Numbered from the stretch's first letter, positions 49,147 to 62,301 are shown. The stretch: 64,000 nucleotides of DNA from Muraenolepis orangiensis (GCA_027704905.1 CM051004.1:4942128-5006127), one strand, 5' to 3'. Program-made: numbers and translations. Notes: generated by a model from the sequence alone, not told the origin.

Positions 49147-50040
49147 AGTGGGATTCATATTGACACACGGACGCTACTGTGCAGCGGCCAGTACGGTTGG
49201 CGCTAGTTCTTCAATTTTTTGAAATATAAATAAATAGTAATAAATAATAACACATAAGTTAGCAGAATGTGTTTCCCAGGCCGGTAACTAGCCACAGGCC
49301 AGCGAGCGGTAATGAGCCATCCTTGATGTAGACAGGATGTTTACTCAAGGTTATGGAGGCGTGTCCTCACAGGGCTAAGTACTTAACAACCTAGCTTTGC
49401 TTTAAACCTGCATACAGCCAGACAAGAGCTTTAAACCTTACTGCATACAGCCAGACAAGAGCTTCAAACCTCACTGCATACAGCCAGACAGCAGCTTTAA
49501 AACCTCACTGCATGACTGTGCCTGGGCCCAGGCTGGGCCTCCCCTGCAGCTCCCCTGCTCCCCTGCGGGAGGAGCTGTCCCAGGTCACCCTACTCCTAAG
49601 GCGGTGCTGGACCCTGAGGGGAGGCGGGGTCTGTAAGAGCAGCCAGAGAGGCGATCTTCAGAGACACGTGGCGAGACGCCTACTCCACCACCACGTCAAC
49701 CCTGGAGGACACACAGAGACCAGGAGGACCTGAAGGAGGAGTGCTACAGAGAGGCGAGAGGAGGAGAGAGAAGAAAGGATGAAGAGGAGGAGGAGAAAGG
49801 CAGAAGAGGGAGGCGTTTATTCAGTCTCAAACATGAACGTGTCAAACTGTCCAGATGAATGTGGAAGAACCTTCCCTGCAGTCTGCCTTATCTCCACACT
49901 AATTAAAGTAATGTTACTGCATTACCCGGGGACACTTACTAAAATGTTCACGTTAAACGTTTTAATTGAGTCTTATGTCTCTCTGTTTAACGCCTGCATC
50001 TGAGCATCTGCAGTTTCCACTGAAGTGTAAAAACAGAGGA
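49147..50040. other. Intergenic DNA, no gene seen
   Basis: Includes three copies of a roughly 35-bp repeat near 49408-49510 (tgcatacagccagacaagag). The frames at 49512-49733 and 49779-50003 have no recognisable domain. Confidence 0.5.
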
Positions 50041-51450
50041 TGTTAGGATGTAGGAGTTAGGAGATGGTAGGAAATGTAAGGATGTAGCAGTTATGAGATG
50101 GTAGGATGTAGGAGTTAGGAGATGTGAGGATATGTTAGGATGTAGGAGTTAGGAGAAGGTAGGAGGTGTAAGGATGTATGAGTTATGAGATGAAAGGAGG
50201 TAGGAGCTAGGAGATGTGAGGATATGTTAGGATGTAGAAGTTAGGAGATGGGAGGATGTAGGGGTTAGGAGATGTTAGGATGTAGGAGTTAGGAGATGGG
50301 AGGATGTAGGATATGGAAGGATATAGAAGTTAGGAGATGGGAGGATATGTTAGGATGTAGGAGTTAGGAGATGTAAGGATGTAGGAGTTAGGTGATGGGA
50401 GGATGTAGGGGTTAGGATATGTGAGGATGTAGGAGTTAGGTGATGTTAGGATGTAGGGGTTAGGATATGTAAGGATGTATGAGTTATGAGATGAAAGGAG
50501 GTAGGAGTTAGGAGATGTGAGGATATGTTAGGATGTAGGAGTTAGGAGATGGAAGGATGTAGGGGTTAGGAGATGTTAGGATGTAGGAGTTAGGAGATGG
50601 GAGGATGTAGGAGATGGGAGGATGTAGGAGTTAGGAGATGGGAGGATATGTTAGGATGTAGGAGTTAGGAGTTGGGAGGATGTTGGGGTTAGGAGATGTT
50701 AAGATGTAGGAGTTAGGAGATGTAAGGATGTAGGGGTTAGGAGATGTTAGGATGTAGGAGTCAGGAGATGTAAGGATGTAGGAGTTAGGTGATGGGAGGA
50801 TGTAGGGGTTAGGATATGTGAGGATGTAGGAGTTAGGTGATGGGAGGATGTAGGAGTTAGGAGATGTAAGGATGTAGGAGTTAGGTGATGGGAGGATGTA
50901 TGGGTTAGGATATGTGAGGATGTAGGAGTTAGGTGATGGGAGGATGTAGGAGTTAGGCGATGGGAGGATGTAGGAGTTAGGAGATGGGAGGATGTAGGAG
51001 TTAGGAGATGGGGGATGTAGAAGTTAGGAGATGGGAGGATGTAGGAGTTAGGAGATGGGGGATGTAGAAGTTAGGAGATGGGAGGATGTAGTAGTTAGGA
51101 GATGGGAGGATGTAGGAGTTAGGCGATGTTAGGATGTAGGAGTTAGGAGATGGGAGAATGTAGGAGTTAGGAGATGGGAGGATGTAGGAGTTAGGAGATG
51201 GGAGTATGTAGGAGTTAGGAGATGTTAGGATGTAGGAGTTAGGAGATGGGAGGACGTAGGAGTTAGGATATGTTAATATGTAGGAGTAAGATATTGTTAG
51301 GATGTAGGAGTTAGGAGATGGGAGGGTGTAGGAGTTAGAAGATGGGAGGATGTAGGAGTTTGGAGATGGCAGGATGTAGTAGTTAGAGGATGTTAGGATG
51401 TAGAGGTAAGGAGATGTTAGGATGTAGGATTTAGGAGATGGGAGGATGAA
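50040..51450. repeat. 21-22-bp minisatellite, about 65 degenerate copies
   Basis: The unit is near ggatgtaggagttaggagat. Many point variants and higher-order blocks are present. Confidence 0.95.
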
Positions 51451-51534
51451 TAAAGCACATTCACTGTGAACTATATATTATTGTATAGTTAATGGAACAT
51501 TATTTTATTATTTTATTTAATGGAACATTAAATA

Positions 51535-51748
<214 letters not shown>

Positions 51749-51899
51749 CAATAATATATACAAATATAAAAAATAGAATAATCTATTGCGTTTATTGGGT
51801 GGACTGTATAAAAATACATTCTAATAAATAAAGATAATGTTTATTACGGAGTAGTACTAGTACTAGAAGGGGGGGGGGACGCGTATCTGAGCGGAGAGC

Positions 51900-52460
51900 A
51901 GGAGTCCTCAGAGGAGGAGAGAGAAGGAGATAGAAGGAGGGAGCAGCAGAGAGCGGGAGAGAGCAGGGGGGCAGTAGAGAGCAGGAGAGAGCAGGCGAGA
52001 GCAGAAGTCCTCAGAGGAGGAGAGAGAAGGAGATAGAAGGAGGGAGCAGGAGAGAGCAGGAGAGAGCAGGTGAGAGCAGGTGAGAGAGCAGGTGACAGCG
52101 GGAGAGAGCGGAAGAGAGCGGAAGAGAGCGGAAGAGAGCGGGAGAGAGCAGGTGAGAGCAGGGGAGAGCAGGTGAGAGCAGGAGAGCGCAGGAGAGAGAA
52201 GGTGAGAGCAGGAGCGAGAAGGTGAGAGCAGGAGAGAGCAGGAGAGAGAAGGTGAGAGCTGGAGAGAGCAGGAGAGAGAAGGGGAGAGCAGGGGAGAGCA
52301 GGAGAGAGCAGGTGAGAGCAGGAGAGAGCAGGAGAGAGCAGGGAGAGCAGGGGAGAGCAGGGGAGAGCAGGGGAGAGCAGGGAGAGCAGGGGAGAGCAGG
52401 GAGAGCAGGGAGAGGAGGGGAGAGCAGGAGGGAGCAGGAGAGAGCAGGGGTCCTCCTCGG
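51900..52460. repeat. 10-11-bp purine-rich minisatellite
   Basis: Units such as gagagcaggag and gagagcaggtg. The long minus-strand Ser/Leu/Pro frame is repeat translation. Confidence 0.9.
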
Positions 52461-53454
52461 TCCTTTTCAGTCGTCGGGAGGTAAGTCACTGCTCGACTCG
52501 CCGAGGACCTCTGACTATTATGGGATGTATTTAATGTATGTATGTAATGCAAATGATTGACGGCGCTACAATGAACGGTCCACTATCCGGGGTCCAGGAG
52601 TATGGGAACGAGGCTGTAGGTTAAAGGACATCGTTCTGATGGATGGATGGATCGATTCACCGCGTGGTGATTGGGATGATAGTAGGTGTGAGGTTGGGAC
52701 AGACCAGACAGAACATTGTTCTGGTTGTTCTATGAATTGTGTGATGATGATGCGTGAGGTTGTGTGAGGTTGTGATGATCGCCAATATCGCTAAAGATGC
52801 CAACCCATGGTTCATGTGGACCAAAGAAGCGTATTTTACGCAGACTGTTTGACTGACTGAACAACGCTTTTCTTACTACTTGGTCTACTATATTATCTTA
52901 CGCGTGCGTGTGTGTGTGTGCGTGCGTGCGCGTGTGTTTGCGTGTGTGTGTGCGTGTGTGTGTGTGTGTGCGTGTGTGTGTGTGTGCGTGCGTACACCCA
53001 GACGCGCAGGTGAGTACCGCACGCACCTGCCGTGCACTATTACGCGGAGATGCGCTCTCTCTGCCATCAGACGCAGCGTTTCTAGTCGTTACTGTTATTA
53101 TGCAGCATCTATGTTAAAGTTACACATCAGACGTTACTTCATATTGTTGTTACACCATCAAATTATAGTATAGACGCCCAGTGTATTGGAGCTGGTGGAG
53201 GTCAGACTGCAGCCCTCGAGAGAGAGCGAGAGAGGGGGGGGGGGCGCTCTCTAAGGAGGCTCTCTAAGGAAAGGAGGGCGCTCTCTAAGGAGACGAGGGC
53301 ACTCCGGGCGGTGAGGAGCAGCTGGCTCCATGTGTAGTGAGTCAAGGTCCACAGCACACACTATTATTAACACACAGTCACACTCACGGACACTCAGACG
53401 ACATGAGTGACTGATGGGAGAGATGCTCACTAACCATCAGACCATACACATGTG
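52461..53454. other. Intergenic DNA with CpG-rich (GT)n, possible untranslated exon
   Basis: An imperfect GT/GC run lies at about 52902-52995. The word gcgcag/gtgagta at about 53004-53015 is a near-ideal splice donor and could end a non-coding exon of the downstream cadherin gene. There is no further support. Confidence 0.3.
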
Positions 53455-53830
53455 GGGTTTAGCAGTACAGAGAAGGGTCATTAAGGAGCAGGTAGGGGTT
53501 AGACAGTACAGAGACAGGTCATTAAGGAGCAGGTAGGGGTTAGACGGTACAGAGACGGGTCATTAAGGAGCAGGTAGGGGTTAGACAGTACAAAGACGGG
53601 TCATTAAGGAGCAGGTAGGGGTTAGACAGTACAGAGACGGGTCATTAAGGAGCAGGTCGGGGTTAGACAGTACAGAGACAGGTCATTAAGGAGCAGGTAG
53701 GGGTTAGACGGTACAAAGACGGGTCATTAAGGAGCAGGTAGGGGTTAGACAGTACAAAGACGGGTCATTAAGGAGCAGGTAGGGGTTAGACAGTACAGAG
53801 ACAGGTCATTAAGGAGCAGGTAGGGGGTTA
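53455..53830. repeat. 41-bp minisatellite family A, locus 3 (about 9 copies)
   Basis: Same unit and orientation as 6256-6716 and 38200-39127. Confidence 0.95.
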
Positions 53831-54149
53831 GGGGTCAGGGAGACAGAGAGACAGAGCAACAGAGAGAGAGCGAGACATAAGGAAAACTCTTTAAACATTA
53901 AGGCTAATGGTGTTATGAAGTCAGAGAGACAGAGGGAGGATCTCTCCTTTTGGTCACCCCTCCATCCCCCCCAACCACCTCCTTCTCCACGGGTATATTC
54001 TTAATATAAACGTGGAAGAGCTTCCTTGCGGTGAAGGACCTCAACCGAACAAAACAGAGATTTTCAATTTGGACCGCCGTGTCGCCATCACCCGGCTCTC
54101 ATCTCTCATGTCTCACTGTGTCATCCCCGCTGTTCAGTCCTCCATCTCC

Positions 54150-54640
54150 ACCTCCTCCTCCTCCTCCTCCTCCTCCTCCTCACCCCCTCCTGTGTGTCTC
54201 ACACAGCAGCAGAGGAGGAGCAGGGCGGCTCGGAGAGATAAGAGACGTGTAAGGATGGTGGTAATGGACCTCAGAGACTAAGATACATCTTTACAGAGGA
54301 GTAACGTGTTACAGACCAGGAGGAGGAGGAGGAGGAGGTGGAGGAGGGGGAGGTGGAGGAGGAGGAGGAGGTGGTGGAGGGGGAGGAGGAGAGTATGAGG
54401 AGGAGGAGGAGGAGGCAGAGGAGGAGAGGAGTAGGAAGAGGAGGAGGAGGAGAGGAGGTGGAGGAGAGGGGGTGGAGGAGAGGGGTGGAGGAGGGGGAGG
54501 AGGAGGAGGAGGAGAAGGAGGAGGAGCAGAGGATGCAGAGGAAGAATATGAGTTGAGGACAAATAGGAGGAAAAGGAGGAGAGGGGGGGAGGAGGAGAAG
54601 GAGGAGGAGGAGGGGGAGGAGGAGGTGCATCAGAACCTCT
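54150..54640. repeat. (CCT)n and GGA-rich tracts
   Basis: A short CTC run at about 54148-54182, then a GGA/GGT purine-rich tract at about 54317-54630. Frames here are repeat translation. Confidence 0.85.
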
Positions 54641-54737
54641 ACTGGTCTCGTAAACGGTTCCAAGATAAATTAAGCTTTTATGTTGTTTGGTTATAAACAG
54701 CATCACACATTCTAACACAGAGGGAGATAGAGAGGCA

Positions 54738-55030
54738 TGTAGTGTTAGATAGTTAGTAGGTGTGTAGTGTTAGATAGTTAGTAGGTGTGTAGTGTTAGAT
54801 AGTTAGTAGGTGTGTAGTGTTAGATAGTTACTAGGTGTGTAGTGTTAGATAGTTACTAGGTGTGTAGTGTTAGATAGTTACTAGGTGTGTAGTGTTAGAT
54901 AGTTAGTAGGTGTGTAGTGTTAGATAGTTACTAGGTGTGTAGTGTTAGATAGTTACTAGGTGTGTAGTGTTAGATAGTTAATAGGTGTGTAGTGTTAGAT
55001 AGTTACTAGGTGTGTAGTGTTAGATAGATA
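54738..55030. repeat. 25-bp minisatellite, about 11 copies
   Basis: The unit contains agttagtaggtgtgtagtgt, then tagat. Confidence 0.95.
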
Positions 55031-55071
55031 CTCCGCGACCCGACCCGGATAAGTGGTAGACAATGGATGGA

Positions 55072-55640
55072 AGGAGTTACAAGACACTGGTCAGACTGAC
55101 GGAGTTACAAGACACTTGTCAGACTGACGGAGTTACAAGACACTGGTCAGACTGACGGAGTTACAAGACACTGGTAAGACTGACGGAGTTACAAGACACT
55201 GGTCAGACTGACGGAGTTACAAGACACTGGTAAGACTGACGGAGTTACAAGACACTGGTATAACTGACGGAGTTACAAGACACTTGTCAGACTGACGGAG
55301 TTACAAGACACTGGTCAGACTGACAGAGTTACAAGACACTTGTCAGACTGACGGAGTTACAAGACACTGGTCAGACTGACGGAGTTACAAGACACTGGTC
55401 AGACTGACGGAGTTACTAGACACTGGTCAGACTGACGGAGTTAGAAGACACTGGTTAGACTGACGGAGTAACAAGACACTGGTCAGACTGACGGAGTTAC
55501 AAGACACTGGTTAGACTGACGGAGTAACAAGACACTGGTCAGACTGACGTAGTTACAAGACACTGCTTAGACTGACAGAGTTACAAGACACTGGTCAGAC
55601 TGACGGAGTTACAAGACACTGCTTAGACTGACGGTGTAAC
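55072..55640. repeat. 28-bp minisatellite, about 20 copies
   Basis: The unit contains ggagttacaagacactggtc, then agactgac. Confidence 0.95.
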
Positions 55641-56067
55641 TGTCAATCCCTGGATGCTAGTCAAGGTGAACAGAACACTTTTTGGGTGAGCTTTTTTTGA
55701 ACGGATGGTGGATTGGAAGTCATGTAAATCAGTCCTTTAATGATATAGTTTTATCATTCTCATGATACCGTGTTGAAACTCATAAATCGACGTCCTTGGT
55801 AAGACTTTGTTTAAAGAGACTAACGTGGTCCTCCTCCAGGTGACCTCCAGGTGACCGCGTCCTCTCTCCGGTCGGAGAACCTCCAGTGAAGCCAGACTGA
55901 GGACTTAGCACCGTGTCTCGGGATTTAACAATTCATTCACTCCCATTCTCACGTTCACACGACCACCAAGACACACCAGGACCCGGTCCACCATGCCAGA
56001 GGACGCCCGGGTCCTCAGGAGGGGCTAGCTGACCTCCGACCTCCAGAGGAGGCCCTAGAGGCCCAGC
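55641..56067. other. 5' flank or leader of the cadherin gene
   Basis: A pyrimidine-rich ctcctccag acceptor at about 55839 could begin the exon that contains the start codon at 56068. Not verified. Confidence 0.35.
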
Positions 56068-56982
56068 ATGTCCGTCACCCTGGTTCTCCTGGTGCTGGTG
56101 GCGGTGTGCTCCACCCACCGGGTCAGAGAGATCCGGTCAGAGGAGCTCGGTACCGTGGTCCCGCCGGGACCTCCGGGTTCCACCGGTTCCCCCACATCTC
56201 CGGAGAGAGAGGGAGACCGCCACTCGACACTCGGCCCTCCGAGCGCTGAGGACGAGGCGGGAGGTCGCCCGGCCTCCGTGTTCGACGAGGAGAGAGAGGT
56301 TACCGTTTCGTACATCGAAACCTCCGGAACGGAGTCAGGGAGCCTCCGTCCTCCAGAGGGCCCTGCTACAACCTCCGCTGCCGCGGAAAAGGACTCCGCG
56401 GTCGGCTCCGCTTCAACTGAGGCCGGGTCAAAATGGGTGGCGGTGGCGTCCTCAGACAGCCGGCTGCTCCAGATGGAGGCTGGGGCCACGAGGCCCGGTG
56501 GTGGAGCCCGGCAGCGCCGCAGCTGGCTGTGGAACCAGTTCTTTGTGATCGAGGAGTACAGGGGACCAGAGCCTGTGCTCATCGGACGGGTGAGACCCTG
56601 GAGCATGCAGAACCACACAGAACCCCACGCCGAACCCCACGCCGAACAACACACAGAACCACACAGAACCCCACGCAGAACCACACACAAAACCACACAG
56701 AACCACACAGAACCATGCAGAACCACGCAGAACCACACAGAACCACACAGAACCCCACGCCGAACCACACAGAACCCCACGCCAAACCCCACACAGAACC
56801 ACACAGAACCATGCAGAACCACACAGAACCCCACGCAGAACCACACACAAAACCACACAGAACCACACAGAACCATGCAGAACCCCATGCAGAACCACAC
56901 AAAACCACAGACCAACTAAGAACCACCACAGAATCACATAATCATGTAGTTACAACATGCCCACACACATGTGGACATGTAT

Positions 56983-57049
<67 letters not shown>

Positions 57050-57638
57050 AGAACATCCTCTCACCTCCTCTCTGATCTCCAGAGCGTCAGCAGCAGCTGG
57101 TGGAGCAGAGAGGATTAAGTCAGCTGTAAGGTGCTGAGAGAATCCTTTACTCTGACACTCCGGATTGGATTTGCGTCGTGGCCGCTGTGTACACCTAATA
57201 AATGTTTCATCTTCCTCCCGGTTATGGATACGGTCAGGGAGAGATGTTAGCGCCACCGAGCACAGGAGCCTTGCTCCGCTCAGCTGCCCTCGCTGCCTGT
57301 GATAAAACAGCCCAGCGCTTTGGGAGCTGGACGTCCCGCCGCTAAGTGTCAAGGCTTTTATTATAGGCTGGCGGAAATACGGCTAGCGGTTAATCCTCAG
57401 AACCCATTTGTCCTCTGGGTCTACCAGGGACCACTGCAGGAGGACGAACAGACGGGCGGTTTTAGAGACGGAGGAGGGACGTGGTGTGAATAGACGAGGT
57501 AGACTTCTGGTTTTTATGAATCGGTTAATTCCCTTTCTCACCCTGATGCCAACAACACAGCTGCACCCTGCCAGTAATTATAGAGGGGGGGGAGGGAGGA
57601 GAGGGAGGGGGAAGAGTGAGAGAGAGCGAGAGAGAGAG

Positions 57639-57731
<93 letters not shown>

Positions 57732-58075
57732 GAGAGACAGAAAGAGACAGAGAGAGACAGAGAGAGAGAGAGACCTCCTCCAGAGGTCTGCAGCCTCCAG
57801 AGGTCTGCAGCCTCCAAGAGGTCTGCAGCCTCCAAGAGGTCTGCAACCTCCAAGAGGTCTGCAGCTTCCAGAGGTCTGCAGCCTCCAGAGGTCTGCAGCC
57901 TCCAGAGGTCTGCAGCCTCTATAGGTCTGCAGCCTCCAGAGGTCCAGAGTGGTCACGGCACATATGTGCACGTGGCCGAATGCATGATGAGGATTATGTG
58001 CACATGGAGATGTAGCTCGGGGGCAGGGAGACGAGGCTCCAGACACGAGATGAAGGCTGTTAGCCCTGCACGAAT

Positions 58076-58106
<31 letters not shown>

Positions 58107-58169
58107 CTTATACACACACACACATATATACTTATACACACACACACACACTAATACACACACACCCTA

Positions 58170-58239
<70 letters not shown>

Positions 58240-61200
58240 TTAACACAACATTAAACACACTCACCACAACATTAATGTCCCACATACTAAAAATACAAAG
58301 ATATAAACAATTCTTTGTATTTTTATTTCTTTTGTTACGCTCCACCAGAACCCCATTCAGACCCACTGAGCAACACACCCTGTCTCCTGCACTCTCCTTG
58401 TGTCCTTGTGTCCTGTCTCCTACCCCCTGTCTCCTGTCCCCTATCTCCTCCATCCTGTCTCCTCCATCCATGTGTCCTTGCCTCCTCCATATCTGTCCCC
58501 CCTCCTAGTCGAAGGGATGTGACCAGGTGATGATCACTTCACGGCGGTGTGAGGGAGGAGGTCAGAGGTCAAGCCTCTGCTTCCTTCATGTGTCCTCAGC
58601 TGCACAGCGACGTGGACGTGGGGGACGGTCTGACCCGCTACACACTGGAGGGGGAGGGGGTGGGTTCCGTGTTCGTCGTGGACGGCGACACAGGCAACAT
58701 CCACGTGACCAAGGCGCTGGACCGAGAGGAGAAGGAGCAGTACCGGCTGGTCGCCACGGCGACGGACCGGAGGACGGGCCGGGCCCTGGAGCCGTCCTCT
58801 GAGTTCATCGTCCGAGTCCAGGACATCAATGACAACCCGCCCGTCTTCCCCCGGGATCACTACGTCGCCACGGTGACGGAGATGGCCGACATAGGTACGA
58901 GCCCCGTGATGAATAATAAATGATTTATTATTTACAGGCCGTATCGCCGGCACACGCATGACCGCAGATCTGGAGCAAACACAACATCCCCGGTGTCCAG
59001 AAACACACAGCGTCCTCTTTATGCTCCGCCTCCTTTGTCTCGTTAACGACCCGCCGGGTTCTGCCAATTAGCCGACCCAGATGGCACACGGAGAGCAGTG
59101 GAGATACGTTTTAAAACACATCTGTTTCTCTGGGTTCTCACCGCCTGTCCAAAGTGAAACAGCAGCTCGCCCAAGTGGATCCATGTTAAAGACCCCGGTC
59201 TCTTGTTGGAGCGTTGCCGAGGGAACCGGCATGAAGGTTTGGAAAAGCGTCGATATAATTGTGACGTGATCTAGAAACCCATCAGAGTTCTGAACATGCT
59301 GTTAAAAATAAGGAGGATGGACTTCAGACATGGTTGACACGGTGTTCTACTTTGTAAAGCGGGCCTTGAAGGAGGACCCTCGCGGCTAGCTCTAATATAC
59401 AAGATATAAGATTCAAGATTTTTTATTTGCCAAATGCAACAAGTAAAATAGAAGGCTTACTCCCCATTCCCTCCCGCAGAAGGAATTTTCTAAAACACTA
59501 CTTTAAAAATACTGTACACAATAAAAATACCAATAAAGGGACTGATGGATGATATGTCCATGTGTTCAATTGTGCAAAAAACATTTAAAAAGCATTTTAA
59601 AGTGCCAGTAGTGCAGCAGCATCATAAATACAGTGCAGTTATATACAAGAGTACTGAAGGTTCTTCATCGGTATAAGAGAGAACCTGCCCAACAGAAACC
59701 TCCACAGTTCTATGTAATGTACCGCCTCTCTGAAAGGAACCTATGTGGTTCTTTGTTCTGTATCCCCTGTCCAACAGGAACCTCTATCCTCCAGGTGACG
59801 GCCAGCGATGCAGACGACCCCACGTACGGGAACAGCGCCAGGCTGGTGTACGCCATCACCCACGGTCAGGACTGCTTCTCCATCGACCCTCAAACAGGTC
59901 AGAGTGCCTCTCTCTCCTCTCTCCTCTCTCCTCTTTCCTCTCTCCTATCTCCTCCCTCCTCTCTCCTCTCTCTCCTCTCTCCTCTCCCTCCGCTCTCTCC
60001 TCTTTTCTCTCTCTCCTCTACCTCCTCTCCCTCCTCTCTCATCTCTCTCCTCTCCCTTCTATCTCTCCGCTCTCTCCTCTCTCCTCTACCTCCTCTCCCT
60101 CCTCTCTCTCCTCTCTCCTCTCCCTCCGCTCTCTCCTCTTTTCTCTCCCTCCTCTCCCTCCTCTCCCTCCTATCTCTTCGCTCTCTTCTCTCTTTCCTCT
60201 CTCCTCTCTCCTCTACCTCCTCTCCCTCCTCTCTCTCCTCTCTCCTCTCCCTCCTCTCCTCTCTCTCTCCTCTCTCATCTCTCTCCTCTCCCTTCTATCT
60301 CTCCGCTCTCTCCTCTCTCCTCTACCTCCTCTACCTCCTCTCCCTCCTCTCTCTCCTCTCTCCTCTCCCTCCTCTCCTCTCTCTCCTCTCTCTCTCCTCT
60401 CTCATCTCTCTCCTCTCCCTTCTATCTCTCCGCTCTCTCCTCTCTCTCCTCTCCCTCCTATCTCTCCGCTCTCTTCTCTCTCTCCTCTCTCCTCTCCATC
60501 CTCTCTCCTCTACATCCTCTCCCTCCTCTCCTCTCTCTACTCTCTCCTCTCTCCTCTTTCCTCTCTCCTATCTCCTCCCTCCTCTCTCCTCTCTCTCCTC
60601 TCCCTCCTCTCTCCTCTCCCTCCTCACTTCCTCTCTCTCCTCTCTCTCATCTCTCTCCTCTCCCTCCTCTCTCTCATCTCTCTCCTCTCCCTCCTCTCCC
60701 TCATCTCACTCCTCTCTCTCTCCTATCTCTCCTCTCTCTCCTCTCCCTTCTATCTCTCCGCTCTCTCCTCTCTCTCCTCTCCCCTCTCTCCTCTCCATCC
60801 TCTCTCCTCTACCTCCTCTCCCTCCTCTCTCTCCTATCTCCTCTCTCCTCTCTCCTCTCTCCTCTTTCCTCTCTCCTATCTCCTCCCTCCTCTCTCCTCT
60901 CCCTCCTCTCTCCTCTCCCTCCTCTCCCTCCTCACTTCCTCTCTCTCCTCTCTCTCATCTCTCTCCTCTCCCTCCTCTCTCTCATCTCTCTCCTCTCCCT
61001 CCTCTCCCTCATCTCACTCCTCTCTCTCTCTCCTATCTCTCCTCTCTCTCCTCTCCCTCATATCACTCCTCTCTCTCCTCTCTCCTCTCCCTCCTCTCTC
61101 TCCTCTCTCCTCTCTCTCTTCTCTCTCCTCTCCATCCTCTCCATCCTCTCCCTCCTCACTTCCTCTCTCTCCTCTCTCCTCTCTCCTCTCCCTCCTCTCT

Positions 61201-62301
61201 CTCCTCTCTACTATTTATAATAACAGTGTTTTCCGCATGGTTCACCCGGCCTCAGTAAACACCCAGTGTAAGGCTGTACATGACCACATGTCCTGCATAG
61301 TACATGGTACAGGACCACATGTACAGGACATCATGTACAGGACCACATGTACAGGACCACATATACAGGACCACATGTACAGGACCACATGTACAGGACC
61401 ACATGTCCTGGATGGAATGGTGTCCCTGGATAATTTAATCTCACACTCGAGGGACGGGCAGGATCTGGACAATGTCGCAAAGTGCCCATTTAAGTCTAAT
61501 TGTGAGGGTTTTATGATCTTTTCGTTAAAGCACTCCATGGACAACATTCTCCACTCCAACAACCCCGCTCTGCAATCAAATGCATTTTTAATGGTTAACT
61601 TCTCTTTGAAGTGAGACGTTGAATAGAGCTGTTTTATATGCAGAACTTTAAGTGCACCAAAAACAAGTCAGGAAGGTGCACAGATGAGCACAATTAGTGA
61701 TGAAACAAATTGATTGAACCTATTGCGGTTCAACGTGCAAATATATGCTAATTACCATTACAGATTCACAGCGCGAGGGGAGGAGGGAGCCTCAGGTTGA
61801 TAATACTGACATTCTCCCATCGTTAGTCAACATAGTAGTTATGTTAGAAAACAGCATGATGAGTAAACACCTGGTGAAGGCTGAACATCTCCAAGGATCC
61901 ACCAAGACTTACATCTTAAAGACACATAGATTAGATTAGAATAGACTTTATTCATTCCTTCAGGGCCAATCTGGTTGTGACAGTCAATCAATCAGTTCAA
62001 TACTACAATAATAATAATACAGTCTTGCCGTGAAGCACTTCAGGAGGAGCACTTCTTTGAATTCTTCAAACATGGAGACATGTGGTGGAGTTGTGTTGAC
62101 CTGGTCTGTCCCGTCTCTCCGGGGGGGTCCCAGGGGTCCTTCGCACGGCGGTGGCTGACATGGACCGCGAGGCCCAGGAGGAGTACCTGGTGGTGCTGGA
62201 GGCCAAGGACATGGGGGGCCACCTGGGGGGCCTGTCAGGCACCACCACGGTCACCGTGACGCTGGCCGACATCAACGACAACCCGCCTCGCTTCAGACGG
62301 A
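56068..62301 (+). CDS. Type II classical cadherin (CDH24-like), 5' part
   Basis: Calcium-dependent cell adhesion receptor at the plasma membrane. Readable coding exons are 56068-56589, 58600-58894, 59778-59897 and 62134-62301, in phase and with GT/AG sites. The last three sizes (295, 120, 168) are those usual for type II cadherins. The hydrophobic signal MSVTLVLLVLVAVCS is followed by an unusually long prodomain ending in RQRR (residues 148-151). EC1 then starts SWLWNQFFVIEEYRGPEPVL, with the two tryptophans of type II strand exchange. Calcium-site motifs are LDREEKEQY, DINDNPPVF, DADDPTYGNSA, DMDREAQEEY and ADINDNPPRF. Similarity by eye is closest to CDH24, then CDH11/CDH20, so no symbol is assigned. 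EC3 onward lies beyond the window. The introns are filled with minisatellites. Confidence 0.92.
56600..56920. repeat. Degenerate 11-14-bp minisatellite (aaccacacagaacc)
   Basis: Begins about 20 bases after the cadherin exon donor at 56590. The open frames that run on from the exon are intronic read-through. Confidence 0.9.
56988..57048. repeat. (CA)n microsatellite
   Basis: About 29 CA units in the cadherin intron. Confidence 0.95.
57610..57945. repeat. (GA)n followed by a 17-bp minisatellite
   Basis: (GA)n to about 57770, then about ten copies of ctgcagcctccagaggt. Confidence 0.9.
58075..58236. repeat. (CA)n with interspersed tatata words
   Basis: CA blocks separated by tatacttata and taatac words. 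Confidence 0.95.
59400..59645 (-). mobile_element. L2-type LINE 3' end fragment
   Basis: Minus-strand 3' UTR with the same words as 17697-18172 (tactccccattccctcccgc; gtgcaaaaaacattt). It lies in the cadherin intron upstream of the exon at 59778. Confidence 0.75.
59905..61212. repeat. 1.3-kb polypyrimidine (TCTCCTC)-rich tract
   Basis: Almost entirely C and T on the plus strand, in 5-7-bp units. All three plus frames remain open for more than 400 codons because no stop can be formed from C and T alone. It starts within about 20 bases of the cadherin exon donor. Not a gene. Confidence 0.97.
61288..61405. repeat. 14-bp minisatellite (acatgtacaggacc), about 8 copies
   Basis: Each unit contains the palindrome acatgt. 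Cadherin intron. Confidence 0.9.
61930..62040 (-). mobile_element. Retroposon 3'-end fragment
   Basis: The phrase gattagaatagactttattc followed by attccttcagggccaatctg matches the style of fish non-LTR 3' ends. The family is not resolved. Confidence 0.45.

Noticed and set aside
56433..57137. His/Thr/Pro-rich frames continuing from the cadherin exon
   Set aside because: They read through the splice donor at 56590 into an intronic minisatellite and (CA)n.
59633..61614. Open frames of 470-623 codons rich in Ser, Leu and Pro
   Set aside because: Translation of a C/T-only tract, which cannot form stop codons; the real coding part is only the cadherin exon 59778-59897.
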